64,000 nucleotides of DNA from Pseudomonas chlororaphis subsp. chlororaphis. Lineage in GTDB: Bacteria; Pseudomonadota; Gammaproteobacteria; Pseudomonadales; Pseudomonadaceae. The stretch is taken from positions 3,100,001 to 3,164,000 of the forward strand of contig NZ_CP027712.1 in assembly GCF_003945765.1 (NCBI RefSeq), read 5' to 3'. Shown one piece after another: positions 34,901 to 43,600 of this stretch. The notes under the pieces are model-generated. The model worked only from the letters and a program-made list of their open reading frames with translations. It searched no databases and was not told where the DNA came from. The position numbers were made by a program, and so were the translations under genes. How positions within the stretch are numbered: position 1 is the stretch's first letter; each line of letters opens with the position of its first letter.

Positions 34901-35665
34901 CAGGTATTCGGCATCGAAGGCGAGGCGCCGCCGGCCAGCGCCGGGGTCATCACCCAGGGCGCCGGCGATATCCAGTTATATTCCCAAGGCAGCATCCTGC
35001 TGGGGCAGAGCCGGGTCATGACCACCTTTGGCGGGTCGATCCTCGGCTGGTCGAACGCCGGCGACATCAACGCCGGGCGCGGCTCCAAGACCACCGTGAT
35101 TTACACCCCGCCCAAGCGGATCTACGACAACTGGGGCAATGTCACGCTGTCGTCGAACGTGCCGAGCTCGGGGGCGGGGATCGCCACCCTGGCGCCGATT
35201 GCCGAGGTGCCCGCCGGGGATATCGACCTGCTGGCGCCCTTGGGCACCATCGACGCCGGCGAGGCGGGGATCCGGGTGTCGGGCAACGTCAATATCTTCG
35301 CCCTGCAAGTGGTCAACGCGGCGAATATCCAGACCCAGGGCAAGTCCTCGGGGATACCGGTGGTGGCGTCGGTCAATACCGGGGCCCTGACGTCGGCCAG
35401 TTCGGCGGCGTCTTCGGCGACCCAGGCCGCCGAGGATGTGGCGCGCCAGCAGCAGGCGGCGGCGCGGCAGAATATGCCGTCGGTGTTTAGCGTGCAGGTG
35501 CTGAGTTTCGGCCAGGAACGCCTGGCGCCGACCCAGGATGGCGCCAGCCGGGCCAACCCCGGCTACAACCCGGACAGCCCGGTGCAAGTGCTGGGCGCCG
35601 GGCCGCTGAGCGATCAGGCGCGTCAGCAGTTGACCGAGGAGGAGCAGCGGCAACTGACCTTATAG
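22961..35665 (+). CDS. pdtA: TpsA-type filamentous haemagglutinin-like exoprotein PdtA
   Basis: A 4234-residue surface exoprotein of two-partner secretion, close in length and position to P. aeruginosa PdtA (PA0690). The signal peptide at ~1-45 ends TAQAAQ. The TPS secretion domain is at ~150-330 (ILNWETFNIGRDTTVEFQQ, then GTVMILNRNGVVFSGSSQINVRNLVAA), followed by thousands of residues of beta-helical repeats. The C-terminus is Gln-rich and has no toxin domain. ATG 22961 (or GTG 22958) is chosen because AAGAAGGA lies ~8-10 bases upstream; an in-frame ATG at 22841 lacks a ribosome site. Its transporter should be PdtB at 57.6 kb, now ~22 kb away. A small internal duplication with CxxxxC motifs lies near residue 3030. 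Confidence 0.88.
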   Translation: MRSEPNLSVSRLINASAANGQPVLRLKPLAHAIALLMLAGTAQAAQPQAFSSGWFGAMGANQGAGAAHPSVAQPAGTPPPLAQQQRVSSQLQRSMSNLNNTVAAIAAQQAAQAAGRAAALTAPQTLHNGLGGNGLNVLVGADGKPLFVNAEGPVQTDANGKALVSIKQTADKAILNWETFNIGRDTTVEFQQNADWAALNRVNNSTSPSQIQGALKADGTVMILNRNGVVFSGSSQINVRNLVAAATSISDEQFNNRGLFSASDSAPTFSDAAGKVLVEQGALLQTHTPGSSTSSGGYVLLLGKEVDNAGSINTPRGQTALVAGDSFVIKKGYSTDGNPTSTTRGNEVVASGGGKVSNHGSILAATGDITLSAQEVLQQGLALSSTSVDARGTLHLNARGSDAKVTLGEGSTSAILIDSSTALDSQRDGLLTPALNQAGNATPADTYRRDQSLVEIVSGGSVDFQSGSITLATGGQVAVNAGQRSLVRDGAVIDVSGAVGVKVAMESNSVKVNIQGNEQRDASVNRDSKNLNNNDVWVDARELVLVPAGTNGYATDRWYTAGGLLEVGGYLGTQPHNVGEWMAQGGSVRLSGNEVVTQQGSQINLSGGTLDVQDGMIQQTWLRAADGRLIDLSRAPGDILYSGLYKGFEEHSVRWGQTEYHYNPLIAPRERFEQGYSVGRDAGRLEVSTRNAVLEGQIVGDTFQGDRQTQAPRPGLDGYQQGQNAVARGGQLVVGAYVPYYVKDSASLQYALSADANTVKQVVLGQAAAIANGLDLDTVLPDERKGTLWLDTEQLNGFQLSSIKVAATGSILVDGALQVSPGGDITLYGPQVQVDADLTAHGGSLALGNVLQQITSNGKLDTTLAATGGKRATLTVGSGVRLDASGLWSNLLLDPADGSRLPYLNGGSVSLRSSADVALESGSLIDVSSGAALMSDGKTRAGKGGNVTLAANANSAAAIGTLALDGELRGYGVNGGGTLSLQSGKVLIGERAADTAADTLVLAPQFFDKGFAAYDITGNQGLKVADGAQVEVTQPVYLLGDQARSMATGADLTSVLERWLPELYQEDPIKSVLGQRQGASINLRAGTLRSSAADMDSTQLVVGKGSAISVDPGQSITLGSIGQLTVDGALNAWGGAITLSGISVAPDVAEAVESAGHGRSIWVGEQAVLDVAARAATATDALRRRYGKVDAGGSIVIGGQIDPQTGIASAANQFVVVREGARLEASGAQAMVDVAGQGPVAIASGGGSISLASNNGLYLDGSFNAHAGGSGAAGGSLNVALETPLYRTNASQRVRQAREMVVGQNSADSLLPGGAGPEAAQGALTYGHARLGLDKVQVGGFDNLSLLSNGLISFDGALSLVLGQSLQLYAGALALNDGAATGSRVQLAAPYVRLAGVGAVDAPDRSMRPTVQGGVSTQASTGSLLVTAGNVLDIRDGVSIGAHGTTASGLSQAIDRRAFDDTQLISQGDLRFLASTVNTRNTNLSTQADLRLAAVQIYPATGAVAQVLAGYRGNGLDYDPDRTLSIGRTGSANPAQPYSVFGKLTLGASVIEQGGVLRAPLGNISLGTQEGILRYTKQLSLLPGSLTSVSAAGLTLPYGGTVDGVTWRFDGQQVDLLGVGGTSSNANLVVGAQLLGQSIAVQQGAVLDLSGGGQLLGAAFVSGRGGSTDARYNPLVQFGADGRFTLPGLDTNPVYAIVPGVQAGVAPSGGEAGATTPLVGQQISIDAGVPGLPAGTYTLLPSTYALLPGAFRVEINGLAAPFGATGLTRGAAMSNGSWSSAGRLSIAQTGIQDALTRQVILTPAAVLRSYSQYNETPYADFVRSDAARQGVPRAALEADGKTLRVSLIAGRSGAPNGFEFAGVARSAVAEGGFGASLEVMSGFSSSPIEILPAGATASGNGVAFHADDLNAIGTARMSIGGAPTVVYGQGGNFVGFDANRAAESVTLRQGATLSAPEVFLVSGLPSGAIQIEQGASINTLGRGEAAYDSTDGFIYQPGLRSVLAVSNGVLQMLAPTEGDISRGPGSILIGDCAQAACQGETTLYSQGTIAFATTNTFRLGDAVRYGTRHLALAVGGINVGSPEALAAAQARNALPSGLTLNQDVMNRLLRGDIASGAPALETLSLTAGQSLNFYGSTTLSTLDGNGQSMLDNLMLSTPAIYGAGAAGDVALIQTGNLIWNGAAGTPAAVIANGAGTGSGTLEIQARRIEFGYGPNTQPDPLADYARLALGFANVNLRASERLTANHKGSLAVYQSQGAYEAGKGFAYSGGNLNISTPLLTGEAGSVNRLTAGGDLRLSRAPGQQAALPAIDSLGAEVLLAGSNVELDSAVVLPSGKLTVNAEHALNLTDSAQLDLAGRQVTFNEVSQYSWGGDVILQSREGDIRQTAGSRIDLSARNNHGGNLKVLAVGEGGGQVDLQGALLGASSGYYDAGGTLVPYKAGSVDIRAQTLGDFAALNQRLNQGQVFGARSFQIKRGDLTIGNELKAGEVNVSVDNGQLTVLGSIDASGERVGSIRLAASQGLTLGGSALLDAHGTALRVDSYGKIIDSPNRALVELNSGQGQLTLADGARIDLRHGTSVAAGTAPGQYDGQARGTLELNAPRLDANDPTLGDIAIDASGRLNILGARSIAVNGTARYTDAPEGTAPAASGRPYQVIDQAYLDAKHQDSQRFIDNALDNASLMNGKLAGLNNASYADAFHLRPGLEIVTQGDLVISGDLDLSGYRYTSVNPHAQKTAVYGSGEPGNLVIRAGGNLDIYGSINDGFAPPPPTPDDSGWVLTPGRQAFGGDVVVPGPGVTLADGSLFPPGKTLNYALPIKPVRLAQGTVLPVEATLQAPLELPAGTVLQAAVRDSAGNQVYAAGTLIREAVTLASGMTLDAGTRLPRAASLGAMTWPAGVPLPRRDSFGPNNPDGVQLAGSLALKVGALIPSETDIKLPSGVISVPLRTVTGGRQGSNWAVAPLLPEGSLSWSMRLVSGADTQAADTRAIKPVMAGDLTLADTHYAVLEGHETIIIPGTPERPAGAWFWNELGVLIDPSFVEGTRVAPADETWCAQEMCNRYNYVWSDLGVLIDPSFIEGTPVTAEYESWCSDGLCVSLGEAIPGTPEQVIVGPVNRVTPVTQHFSVLRTGTGDLELLAAGNVAMQSSYGVYTAGASTAARAGDLQAAFDQARSRGSDGSVLGSAGAAYETLVNEGPGSLYAAWYPDQGGNLLLRSGGSLTGDVFSSYTLPRNENARTQLASSNLGNWLWRQGTGDTAGVTPIPASWWINFGTYVSGRGGENTGNPDSSLIAQLPMLVGFTGIGTLGGGNLTLDVGGDAGLLSRRGAPDAVSSPRSQGLVLAVGSSGRVTPTGELLLTGGGDLDVRVGGGLNPGLSARAATTTSSITNPLSTDYTQQDLRLNGVLSNLRGALGLQASSLGGIALNYGSLALSNDRKETRAYDPFNASLGTATGGMVLMLGDATASLATRGDLVLAGTGDPGRTSTENASAFTYDGTSYGTGGYGWFSLWTDSTAINLFSAGGNLTPSVQAGDIGSNGQPIGNRNSSPTDGRFIFPSQLSAVAVSGDVFIGGSALGGTSNNSQYALLLAPSTQGRLEVLAGDSIYAGGYSINQSGAALSAMPTPFTPAFAGWGMDPNNPIANPIVTNLSSDGITIPNTKAEFSLFAFGSNTASNQFASRDAARFYAVGGDIVGLRSGEILNFAAGSRLGQTWYEAAGPVWMKAGRDIVNSGTALGEPTGVPGIIASSLGNIMPDVGTSSGNLFVHNNPNDISIVSAGRDLLFSSFNVAGPGTLEISAGRNILMQDKASVSSLGPVVAGDSRPGASVVMQAGVGAAGLDYLKFVTPYLDPSNQAEAGVPLAEQRGKVAKSYEAQLLQWLKERFAFEGSGDEARGYFASLPAEQQRVFARRVYFEELREGGREYNDANGPRFGSFLRSRNAIAALLPSKDVAGNPIVYDGDITMYGGAGVHTLFGGDIQMLTPGGQQVFGIEGEAPPASAGVITQGAGDIQLYSQGSILLGQSRVMTTFGGSILGWSNAGDINAGRGSKTTVIYTPPKRIYDNWGNVTLSSNVPSSGAGIATLAPIAEVPAGDIDLLAPLGTIDAGEAGIRVSGNVNIFALQVVNAANIQTQGKSSGIPVVASVNTGALTSASSAASSATQAAEDVARQQQAAARQNMPSVFSVQVLSFGQERLAPTQDGASRANPGYNPDSPVQVLGAGPLSDQARQQLTEEEQRQLTL

Positions 35666-35687
35666 GTTCTCTCGTGGCAACACGCTT

Positions 35688-35717
35688 GGGGGCGATCATT
35701 GATCGCCCCCTTTTTTT
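35688..35717 (+). terminator. Rho-independent terminator of pdtA
   Basis: GGGGGCGATCA / TGATCGCCCCC stem with a short loop and seven T residues, 23 bases after the pdtA stop. Confidence 0.95.
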
Positions 35718-35843
35718 GCAGACCTGCCACACAGGTGCCCATCACCCCTTGAGACCTAGGCGAAGGCTCTAGTCCGCGGGTTTGCCATTTTCTGCCCGGA
35801 TCCATGGATAAGACCGGCGCCTATCGGCCGGCCCGACGGATGA

Positions 35844-35872
35844 TTGACGGCAAAATAATGGCAAATTAACAT
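35844..35872 (+). promoter_or_regulatory. candidate sigma-70 promoter of cdiBA
   Basis: TTGACG and TAACAT are separated by exactly 17 bases in an AT-rich stretch, with the -10 hexamer ~40 bases before the cdiB ATG. A ribosome site GAGGGA precedes the ATG. Confidence 0.55.
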
Positions 35873-35913
35873 CGCGCCACTATTTTGATATCAGCTGTCT
35901 CGAGGGACCGAAC

Positions 35914-37620
35914 ATGTACTCACCCGCCCTCGCGGGGAGGTTGTGCCTGGCTTTGCTGTGCCTGACTCCACTGCACCTCGTTCATGCCGCTCCCACCCCC
36001 GGTGACACCGACCTAATCCGCGAACGCCAGGACCGCCTGCTCGAAGAGCAGCGCCGGCGCCTGGAAGAACTCAAGGATTTGCCCGGTAAAGAGGCTGCCC
36101 CCACGGCGCCGACCGCACCTGCCGACATCCGCTGTTTCCCGATCAAGGACATCGAGCTCAAGGGCGCCGACAGCCTGTCCGCCGCCGAGCAGGCGCGCCT
36201 GCTCAAGCCCTATATCGGCCAGTGCCTGGGTGTCAGCCAGCTCAACGAGCTGCTCAAGGTCATCACCGATCACTACCTCGAGAAGGGCCTGGTGACCAGC
36301 CGTGCCTACCTGCCGCAGCAGGACCTGTCCGGCGGCCACTTGAAAGTGCTGGTGGTCGAGGGCCGGCTCGAAGGCTTGAAGGGCGCGGCCGACAGCCAGC
36401 TGTCCGAGCGCGAGCTGGCCATGGCCTTTCCCGGCCAGGTCGGCGAGCGGGTCAACCTGCGGGAAATCGAACAACTGGTGGACCAGCTCAACCGCCTGCC
36501 GTCGAACCAGGCGCAAATGGAGCTGGCGCCCGGCAAGGAGGTCGGTGGCAGCGAAGTGCTGGTCAAGAACACCGCGCAAAAGCCTTGGCGCGCCGGGCTG
36601 TCGCGCAGCAACGACGGCCAGCGCAGCACCGGCGAGCAGCAGTGGGGCACCACCTTCGATTGGGACAGCCCGCTGGGGCTGGCCGACCAACTGATGTTGC
36701 GCGGTGGCCACGATGCCATGAGCGACCACCAGCACAGCTCCAACAACGCCATGCTCTATTACAACCTGCCCTGGGGCTGGTGGAACTTCAGTTACACCTA
36801 CAGCCAGAGCGAGTACCGCTCCCAGGCCCAGGCCAATGGTTTCAGCTTCAAACAGACCGGCGACAGCCAGAACCACCAGTTGCGCGCCGAGCGGGTGATC
36901 CTGCGTGATGCGGTGAGCAAGACTTCGCTGAATGCCGGCCTGGCCTACCTGCGCACCAATAACTTCATCGAAGACAGCAAGCTGGCCTTGAGCAGCAACC
37001 GCCTCAGCGAAGCCCAGTTCGGCATCAACCATGGCCGGCGCATCGGCGGTGCCTTCGTCAACCTCGACCTGGGTATGCAGCACGGCATTGGCGCTTTCGA
37101 CGCCCAGGACAATGGCCACCCGGGACCCGGCGAACCGAATGCGCGCTACCGCAAATACACCGCCACCCTCAGTTACCTGCAGCCGTTCAAGCTGTGGGGC
37201 GAGTCGTTCAGCTTCAGCAGCCTGATGACCGGCCAGCGCAGCGAAGACGTGCTGTTCAGCCCGCAGCGCACCAGCCTGGGCGGGCAGTCGTCGATTCGCG
37301 GGTACAAGGACCAGTCGCTGTCCGGCGACAGCGGCGGTTACTGGCGCAACGACCTGCGCTGGAGCCGTCCGGTGACCTGGGCCTGGCTACAGCCTCTGTT
37401 CACTGAGTACGGCAGCAGCCTGGGCTACGACCAGGGCGTCATCCGGGGCGATCGCTACAACGGCGAGCAGCACGGGCGCCTGTCGAGCAACTCCCTGGAG
37501 CTGTTCGCCCGCGGCCGGCACCTGGCGACCAGCGTGACCTTCGCCCATTCCCTTGAACGCCCGGATGTCCTGAGCGAGCGCGAAGCGCCGATCTACTTCC
37601 GCCTGGACTTCTTCCTCTGA
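35914..37620 (+). CDS. cdiB: CdiB: TpsB-type outer-membrane transporter of the CDI locus
   Basis: A 568-residue ShlB/FhaC/HecB-family transporter. A signal peptide (to ~residue 26) is followed by the Arg/Glu-rich helix typical of the family (RERQDRLLEEQRRRLEEL), then POTRA domains at ~70-220 (IRCFPIKDIELKGADSLSAAEQARLL; VVEGRLEGLKG) and a 16-strand barrel. The barrel-lumen motif SIRGYKDQSLSGDSGGYWRN is present and the C-terminus is YFRLDFFL, with terminal aromatic/hydrophobic residues for BAM recognition. It is 25 bases upstream of cdiA and would export it. Confidence 0.92.
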   Translation: MYSPALAGRLCLALLCLTPLHLVHAAPTPGDTDLIRERQDRLLEEQRRRLEELKDLPGKEAAPTAPTAPADIRCFPIKDIELKGADSLSAAEQARLLKPYIGQCLGVSQLNELLKVITDHYLEKGLVTSRAYLPQQDLSGGHLKVLVVEGRLEGLKGAADSQLSERELAMAFPGQVGERVNLREIEQLVDQLNRLPSNQAQMELAPGKEVGGSEVLVKNTAQKPWRAGLSRSNDGQRSTGEQQWGTTFDWDSPLGLADQLMLRGGHDAMSDHQHSSNNAMLYYNLPWGWWNFSYTYSQSEYRSQAQANGFSFKQTGDSQNHQLRAERVILRDAVSKTSLNAGLAYLRTNNFIEDSKLALSSNRLSEAQFGINHGRRIGGAFVNLDLGMQHGIGAFDAQDNGHPGPGEPNARYRKYTATLSYLQPFKLWGESFSFSSLMTGQRSEDVLFSPQRTSLGGQSSIRGYKDQSLSGDSGGYWRNDLRWSRPVTWAWLQPLFTEYGSSLGYDQGVIRGDRYNGEQHGRLSSNSLELFARGRHLATSVTFAHSLERPDVLSEREAPIYFRLDFFL

Positions 37621-37645
37621 TTCGCGTTTTTCCGAGACCTTCGAC

Positions 37646-40600
37646 ATGGATGTTCGCCAATTCGCTTTCCTGGCCCGCCAGCCTTCTGCCGCCCTGAAAA
37701 CCCGCGAGCACTTCTGCGGCCTACCCAAGCGCGGCCTGGCGTTCATCCTGGCCAACGCCATGTTCTGGCAACCGCTGTGGGCCCAGGCGGAAGGCATCGT
37801 GGTCAGCGCGCCGGGCACCAGCCTGGGGCAGGCGGGCAACGGCGTACCCATCGTCAATATCGCCACGCCCAATGGCAGCGGCCTGTCGCATAACCAGTTC
37901 CACGACTACAACGTCGGCCAGCAGGGCGTGATCCTCAACAACGCCACCGACCGCACGCAGAGCACCCAACTGGGCGGGATCATCGTCGGCAACCCGAACC
38001 TCAAGGGCGTCGCGGCGCAAACCATCCTCAACGAAGTCAACGGCGGCAGCCCCAGCCAGCTGCGCGGCTACACCGAAGTGGCAGGGCAGTCGGCCCATGT
38101 GATCGTCGCCAACCCCTATGGCATCAGTTGCAACGGCTGCGGCTTCATCAACACCCCGAAAGCCACCCTGACCACCGGCAAGCCGGTGATCGAAAACGGC
38201 CAGCTCACGCGCTATCAGGTCGATCAGGGGCAAGTGACCATCGACGGCGCCCAGCTCAACGCCAGCAACGTCGACCGCTTCGAAATCATCACCCGCAGCG
38301 CCAGGATCAACGCCGAGATCCAGGCGAACAACCTGACCATCGTCACCGGCCGCAACGACGTCGACGCCCGCACCCTGAACGCCACGGCGCGCGCCGACGA
38401 CGGCAGCACCAAGCCGGAATTGGCCATCGACTCCTCGGCCCTGGGCGGGATGTACGCCGGGGCGATCAGGCTGGTGGGCACCGAGGCCGGGGTCGGGGTA
38501 AAACTCGACGGCAAACTGATCGCCAGCGGCGGCGATATCCAGCTCGATGCCAACGGCCAACTGCGCATGGTCGACGCCTCGGCGGCCAATGGCGCGGTCA
38601 AGGTCAAGGCAGCGAGTCTGGATGCCCAAGGATCGGTCCATGCCGGCAGCGCACTCACAGTGCAAACCCAGGGCGACCTGAATAACCGGCAAAACCTGAC
38701 CGCGCGCGACAGCATCACCCTCAGCGCCGGTGGGCAACTGAGCAACAACGGCATCATCGAAGCCGGGGTCAATGCCGATAACAGCCGCAATGCCAATGGC
38801 GATGTCAGCCTGAGCGCGCAGAGCCTCAATAACAGCGGCAAGAGCGTGATCGCCAGTCGCAATCTGAGGGTGAACGCGGCACAGGCGCTGAACAACCAGG
38901 GCGGCACCTTGAGTGCGGGGCAGAGCGCCAACGTCAGCGCCGCGACCCTGGATAACCAGAGCAAGGGCCGGGTGCTGAGCAGCGGTAATCTTGATCTCTC
39001 GGCCGGTCAGGTGCTCAACGCCAATGGGGTGATCAACAGTACGGGCAATTTGACGGGCACGATCGGCCAGTTGAATAACAGCAATGGCGAGTTGACCAGC
39101 CTGGTTGATGCAACCCTGAACATGGCGTCGTTGGACAACGTTACCGGTCTGGTGATGGCTGGACATTCTCTGGATATCACGGCCAGTGGCGTGATCAACA
39201 ATGTCGACGGCACTCTCAGGGGGAAAAGTGGCCTGACTGTCCGGGCACAAGACCTCGACAACAGCCAACAAGGTGAGCTGAGCAGCGAAGGTCAACTGAC
39301 CACCCGGATCGGCGCTCAGCTCAATAACCAAAAAGGCCTGATCCAGGCCAATGGCGCAATGGATGTGCAGGCTACTACTCGCCTGGATAACCGCGGCGGC
39401 AAGATTTCCAGCCTCAATACCCTGACCGTCAGCAGCACCAACACCGACAACCGTGGCGGGGTGATTCGTGCGGATCAGGCGGTGAAGTTGTCGGTCACCG
39501 AACTGGATAACCGCGATAAGGGGCGCCTCGAAAGCAAGGCTGCACTGACCTTCGATGGCAACAAGCTGGACAACCGCAACGGTGGTCTGCTGACGGCCAA
39601 TGGCTTGGTCAGCCTGAAGTCCAAGGAGGTTACCAACGACGCTGGCCGGATCTCCGGCAAGGGCGACGTTGAGGCGAACATCGACTCTCTCAGTCAGCAG
39701 GGCGGTGAACTGGTTGCCGAAGGCAATCTGAAACTCGCTGGCAAAACCCTGAACAATCAGAAGGACAGCCTCGTCGCGTCCCTCAAATCGCTGACGGTCA
39801 ACGTTGAGCAGGTCGACAACCACGGCGGTTCGTTGTCCAGCCAGGCCGATATGCAGATCAGTGGCAAGCGCCTGAGCAATAGCGACGGCGGCAAAGTGTT
39901 ATCCGACATGACTCTGGCACTGAAGGTCGATCAGATCATCAACCAGACCACAGGCCTGATCTTCAGCAAAGGCGCGAGCACGCTCAACGGCGTCGGACTC
40001 AACAATGTCGCGGGCAAAATTGTCAGTCAGAACAGCCTGGTGCTGACCTTTGATGGTGCGATGGAGAACCAGCAAGGCCTGATCAGCAGCGAAGGTACCC
40101 TGACGCTCACAGCAGACTCTCTGGACAATCGACTGGGCAAACTGTCCAGCCTCGAGGCCATGGAACTCACCACGACGGCCGCGTTGCAAAACCAGGGCGG
40201 ATTGATCGCCTCGCAAAAAGGCCTGACGCTGGCCAGCGGCAGCCTCGACAACAGTGACACAGGTATCATCAGCGCCAAGGCCGATTCGACCTTGGCCACC
40301 GGCGAGTTCAAAAACCGTCAGGGCGGCAGTCTGGCCACCGACGGCACGCTGCTGCTGACGGCCGCGCACGTTGACAACTCCGGTGGGCAAATCGGCAGCC
40401 AGCAGCAACTTCATGTGTCGGTCACGTCGCTGGATCAGGACGGTGGCGAGTTGTTCAGCAACAGCAACCTGACCCTCGACCTGAACAACGGCCTGCTGAA
40501 TAACCAGCTCGGCAATATCCATACGCCGGGTCAGTTGCTGCTGAAAAACCTCAACGAGGTGAACAACAACGGCGGCGAAATCTCCGGTGCCAAAGCCTGG

Positions 40601-43600
40601 AGCCTGAACGCGCAAAGCCTGAACAACGATGGCGGCAAGCTGCTGAGCAATGAAAAGCTCAGCCTCGTCGTCGATCGCGCGCTCAGCAACATCAAGGGCT
40701 TGATCGCGTCCGCCGGCCTCGACAGCCGCAGCGCCAGCCTGGACAACGCCAACGGAGAAATTCGTGGCCGTGGGGATGTCGATCTCACGGTTGCCGAGTT
40801 CTTTGACAACCAGGGCGGCGTGGTCATCGCCGACAACGGTCTGACGATCCAGGCGGCAAAGCTGGATAACCGCCAGGAAGGCCTGGTAGGCGTGACAAAA
40901 GTGCTGAAACTGACCGTCGACCGTCTCGATAACCGCACTGGCGAATTGTCGAGCAAGACTGACGTGACCCTGACGGGGGCCTGGCTCGATAACAGCGACA
41001 GCGGTTACGTTCTGGCCGGCGGCAACCTGGCACTGACCGTGGGACAGGTCATCAACCGCAATAAAGGCCAGCTGTCCGGCGACACGGGGCTGACGCTGAC
41101 TGGACAGACTCTGGAAAACAGCGGCCGCCTGACCACACAACGTGACCTCGCGATCAACCTCTCTGCGGATCTGAACAACGATCAGGGCAGCCTCGTCAGC
41201 GAAGGTGCACTAACAATCAATGCCCAAAGCCTGAGCAACAACGGCGGCACGGCCTCCAGTGCCAAGGCCCTCACCATCGACACTCGCGGCGCCATCAGTA
41301 ACCAGGATGGCAAGCTGTTGACTGACACGACGCTCGCGATCAACAGCAGCGCGCTGGACAATCAATACAAAGGCATCGTCAGCAGCAAGGGTAACCTGAG
41401 CATCACCACCGGTACGCTAATCAACAGCCAGGCCAGTATCTACTCCGACGACCAGTTGGAAATCAGCGCCGGTCAGGTGACCAATACCGCTGGCAGCCTC
41501 GGTGCGGCCAATTCACTGGTGGCCAATATCCGGGGGCTCGACCAGCAGGGTGGCAAGCTGTTCAGCAAGGGCAACCTGAGCCTCAACCTGAACGGCGGTG
41601 CGCTGAATAACCAGGACGGCTTCATCAATGCGCGGGGCCAGTTGTCGCTGAAAAATCTCGCCGATGTGAACAACCGCAATGGTGAGGTTTCCAGCGAACA
41701 GGCCTTTGATCTGCTCGCCAAGTCGCTGGACAACAACAGTGGCCAACTGCTCAGTAATCAGAAACTCACCCTGAAAATCGACAACGCGCTGACCTCGATC
41801 AAAGGCAAGATCGCTGCTGCTGCGTTGCAGATTCGTGCAGCGAGCCTGGATAACAGCGGTGCGGGTGTGTTGCTCAGTGATAGCGATCTCGACGTGACCG
41901 TCGACGGCTTGTTGAGCAATAAGGACAAAGGCACCGTCAAGGCCGCGCAACAACTGACCATCGCCAGCAACGGTTTGAACAACCAGGGCGGCACGTTGCT
42001 GGGGCGGGCGGGCATCAGTATCGATCTGGGAATGACACCGGCGGACCTGAATAACCAGGATGGCCTGATCAACACCAAAGGCGTGTTGAGCATCACCCAT
42101 CTGCGTGACCTCAATAACCAGAAGGGGGAGATTTCCAGCGTCAACAGCTTCAGCCTGACCGGCAACAGCCTGGACAACCGTGGCGGCAACCTGATCAGCA
42201 ACGATCGATTGAGCCTCACGGCAGCCGAGATGAAAAACCAGGGTGGCCTGGTGTCCGGCTGGAACGCTGTGACTGTCAACGGCGGCACTCTTGATAACAG
42301 TCAGGAAGGTACGGTTTCCAGTTTGCTCGGCAACCTGGACATCGACCTCGGTAGTGCGCTGATCAACAACACCAAGGGTGGCCTGGCGGGTAAAGGCGTC
42401 GTGACCATCACTGCCGCCAGCCTCGACAACAGCAACGGCATCGTCACCAGTGGCGGCAAGCAGACGTTGACGATGATTCAGGGCGCGATCAACAACACAT
42501 CGGGTGGCTTGATCGAAAGCAGCGACACACTGGATATCAGTGCGGTCTCCTTGAACAACGCATCGGGGAAAGTCACCGCTAACAAAGCGCTGACTTTTAC
42601 CGGAACGAGCCTGGATAACACCAATGGCAGTGTGGTCGGCGCGGACAGCGTCACCCTTGACCTGCTCGGTACGCTGACCAATATCAAAGGTGCGCTGGGG
42701 AGTACGGGGTCGCTGGTGATCAAGCGTTCCAGCAGCATCGACAATCAGGGCGGTCAGATTCTCAGCCAAAGTTTGTTGAGCTTGTTGACCGGTAGCCTGA
42801 ACAACAGCCAAAAGGGGACGGTGTCGGCCAATGCTCAGCTCGACCTCACCGCCACCGGCAGTGTTCGCAACGACGCCGACGGCATGATCTACAGTCGTGA
42901 TGCCGGCGTTAACGTCAAAGCCAGTTCCCTCAACAACGCCCAAGGCGCGCTGCAAAGCCAGGGGGCCTTGACCCTGGACGTGAAGGGCGGCGCCATAGAC
43001 AACCAGGGCGGCAAGATCATCGCGCAGAGCGGTAATCTGAACATCACCGCCGCCAGCCTCGACAGCCGCGCCGGTGTGCTGTCGAGCCTCAAAGGTTTGC
43101 TGCAGACTCGCCTGATCGGTGTATTGCGCAACGGCCAGGGCGGCAAGATCGAGGGCAACCGTCTCGACCTGCAAGCCCTGGGTGGAATCTATAGCGACGG
43201 CGGGCGCATTGCCGCCAACACCGGCGACATTCTGCTCAACGCTGGTGGCGCCACTATCGATAACAGCAACGGCGGGATCTACGCCAAAGGCTTGGTCAAG
43301 GTTATTGGCGGCACGCTGGACAACAACGCCGGCAAGATCAGCGGCGATGGGATCGACGTTGTTCTCGATAGCCATCTCACCAACCGCGGCGGCCTGATCG
43401 AAAGCGCCAATACCCTCGCAGTACGTGCTACCAGTCTCGATAACCAGACTGGCAAGTTGCGTGCACTGGGCACCGGCGGGAAAACCAACTTCCAGATTGG
43501 CAGCCTGTTCGATAACCGCAATGGCGTGGTGGAAACCGCCAACACTGATCTGACGCTGGCGACGCCGAGCTTCTTGAATACTGGCGGGACTGTCACCCAT

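Noticed and set aside
37721..39823. 700-codon antisense frame within cdiA, with similar ones further along cdiA and pdtA
   Set aside because: Antisense frames stay open because of repeat codon bias; no ribosome site, no domain, and the sense frame is an unmistakable CdiA.
38600..43600. Repeated ~60-base units in cdiA considered as a tandem repeat or CRISPR-like array
   Set aside because: They are degenerate protein-level FHA-1 repeats, not identical DNA repeats with unique spacers. No CRISPR array or cas gene is present.
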